Source: Clostridia bacterium (GTDB lineage: Bacteria > Bacillota > Clostridia > Christensenellales > Aristaeellaceae). From it: a stretch of 33,841 nt of DNA. A program made the translations under genes and the position numbers. Positions within the stretch are counted from its first letter, which is position 1. Each line of letters starts with the position of its first letter. Below, in pieces: positions 32,977-33,841 of the stretch. The notes beneath the pieces were generated by a model. The model was given only the letters and a program-made list of their open reading frames with translations. It searched no databases and was not told the origin of the DNA. Where the stretch lies: positions 1 to 33,841 of the forward strand of contig JAFWZN010000126.1 in assembly GCA_017522345.1 (NCBI GenBank), read 5' to 3'.

Positions 32977-33657
32977 ATGGAACTTAATCTCGTCATTGCT
33001 ATTACCGACCGCGAAAAACGCGAGACGCTTGAGAAAATTTCCTCAAGCATCGGAATTTCTCTCTCTCTGATCAGTCTGGGACGCGGCACAGCTACAGACG
33101 AACATCTTTCTCTTTATGGACTTGCCGCTACCGAAAAGGCGGTTATGTACGCAGTCGCTGATCGCGAAAAAACCGCTCGGCTGATGCGCGCAGCAAAGAT
33201 ACGCCTGTTTGTAGACATTCCGGGCAACGGCATCATGTTGTCCATTCCGATTAAAAGCGTAGGAGGAGGCCGAACCATGGCATACCTTACCGATAATTCC
33301 ACGCCCGGCGGCGAAACGCCGAAAATGACGTTTGAATACGAACTGATTTATGTAATCCTGAACGAGGGCTTTTCCGACGTGGTCATGAACGCAGCCAGAA
33401 GCGCCGGCGCAACGGGCGGCACTGTCATGACCGCCAAGGGCACCGGCGCCAGAGAAGGACAAAAATTCATGGGCATCACCTTGGCCAACGAGCGCGACGT
33501 CGTTATCATCGTTGCTAAAAATGACGTAAAGTCCGCAATCATGAAATCCATCATTGACAAAGCCGGCCTCGGAACACCCGCAGGCGCCGTTTGCTTCTCC
33601 CTCCCGGTATCCGAGATTCAGGGACTGCATTCAAAAAACGAGGATTCGGATCTTTAA
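32977..33657 (+). CDS. PII-like signalling protein with two tandem PII domains
   Basis: 226 residues. The C-terminal half (about 121-217) is annotated-type P-II family: YELIYVILNEGFSDVVMNAARSAGATGGTV, then AKGTGAREGQKFMGI, then DKAGLGTPAGAVCFSLPV in the place of the B-loop. The N-terminal half (3-95) is a diverged copy (LVIAITDREKRETLEKISSSIGI, LGRGTATDEHLSLYG). The T-loop region is short, and the uridylylated Tyr51 of GlnB is absent. PII proteins form trimers that bind ATP/ADP or other small molecules and dock onto membrane transporters (AmtB-GlnK, SbtA-SbtB). GGGAGG lies inside the end of the DUF1538 gene, 1 bp separates them, and translation is probably coupled. The ligand is unknown. Confidence 0.85.
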   Translation: MELNLVIAITDREKRETLEKISSSIGISLSLISLGRGTATDEHLSLYGLAATEKAVMYAVADREKTARLMRAAKIRLFVDIPGNGIMLSIPIKSVGGGRTMAYLTDNSTPGGETPKMTFEYELIYVILNEGFSDVVMNAARSAGATGGTVMTAKGTGAREGQKFMGITLANERDVVIIVAKNDVKSAIMKSIIDKAGLGTPAGAVCFSLPVSEIQGLHSKNEDSDL

Positions 33658-33669
33658 TCCAGTCAATGA

Positions 33670-33702
33670 AAAAAGGAAGCTGCAAAATGATTCGCAGCTT
33701 CC
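33670..33702 (-). terminator. Hairpin with T-tract on the minus strand
   Basis: GGAAGCTGC (33675-33683) and GCAGCTTCC (33694-33702) form a perfect 9-bp stem with 10-nt loop. On the minus strand it is followed by a run of six T (complement of the A run at 33669-33674), so it best terminates a minus-strand gene lying beyond the window; on the plus strand no T-tract follows. Confidence 0.65.
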
Positions 33703-33732
33703 TCAGACCATCAACAAACCTCTGGGTGAGGC

Positions 33733-33763
33733 ATGGAGAGGGAGCGCACTCCCTCTCCATTTT
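33733..33763 (+). terminator. Strong hairpin, possible terminator of the DUF1538-PII operon
   Basis: ATGGAGAGGGAG (33733-33744) pairs perfectly with CTCCCTCTCCAT (33749-33760) around a 4-nt loop (CGCA), then TTT. It lies about 75 bp beyond the PII-like stop codon. A terminator is the simplest reading, but the short T-tract and high symmetry also fit a dispersed repeat. Confidence 0.55.
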
Positions 33764-33841
33764 CAATCGATTTTGGCGGCATGTACGGCAAAATCGCGCG
33801 TTTTCACAAAGCGCAGCGACTGAAAACGCTTCCCCTTTCCG

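Noticed and set aside
33551..33766. Minus-strand open frame over the right-edge hairpins, with a Cys-rich start
   Set aside because: It overlaps the PII-like gene end and two palindromes and has no domain or ribosome binding site. Probably repeat-derived sequence.

Overview
The window looks like chromosome from an anaerobic, endospore-forming member of the Clostridia (Bacillota). The evidence is a spoIIGA-sigE sporulation pair behind a cluster of Spo0A boxes, a CIRCE-controlled groESL operon, strong AGGAGG-type ribosome binding sites, sigma-A-like promoters, a PPi-dependent phosphofructokinase, and a coenzyme-B12-dependent glutamate fermentation cluster. GH95 and sulfatase genes suggest a host-glycan-rich habitat such as the gut; that habitat is inference. 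No taxon can be named from the sequence alone.

Layout. 1-141: the right end of an IS3-family element, ending about 20 bp from the 3' end of sigE. 162-1670 (minus): sigE and spoIIGA. 1700-2000: a divergent regulatory region with six exact and two near-exact Spo0A boxes. 2026-5618 (plus): a J-domain protein and an ArsR-type metal sensor, then a metal-efflux operon (free-standing HMA metallochaperone plus an HMA-less P1B-type ATPase) with an inverted-repeat operator, ending in a GNAT acetyltransferase. 5748-7406: PPi-dependent phosphofructokinase. 7562-7746 (minus): two tRNA-Ser genes with a consensus promoter. 7949-12658 (plus): one tightly packed operon of M42 aminopeptidase, peptide deformylase, CitG-type synthase, a two-subunit fumarase/mesaconase and a GntR regulator. 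12808-17309 (plus): glutamate mutase S, its reactivase GlmL, glutamate mutase E and methylaspartate ammonia-lyase.

17432-18541 (minus): uridine kinase and a GNAT protein. 18695-20030 (plus): AEC transporter and hotdog thioesterase. 20054-21388 (minus): AAA/DUF4143 ATPase with 33-bp-spaced repeats at its promoter. 21548-26467 (minus): GH95 glycosidase, sulfatase and transglutaminase-like protein. 26529-26981 (minus): dCMP deaminase. 27177-29110 (plus): groES-groEL. 29213-31138 (minus): secreted coiled-coil/leucine-rich-repeat protein. 31455-33657 (plus): a duplicated DUF1538 membrane protein coupled to a duplicated PII-like protein.

How the genes work together. The 9.4-17.3 kb block encodes most of the methylaspartate route of glutamate fermentation: glutamate to 3-methylaspartate (GlmS/GlmE, maintained by GlmL), to mesaconate (Mal), to citramalate (the class I hydratase pair, probably a mesaconase here). 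CitG would make the prosthetic-group precursor needed by citramalate lyase, whose own genes are not in the window. The least characterised pair is DUF1538 + PII-like at the right end. Both partners are internally duplicated, and they look like a membrane transporter with a dedicated PII-type regulator.
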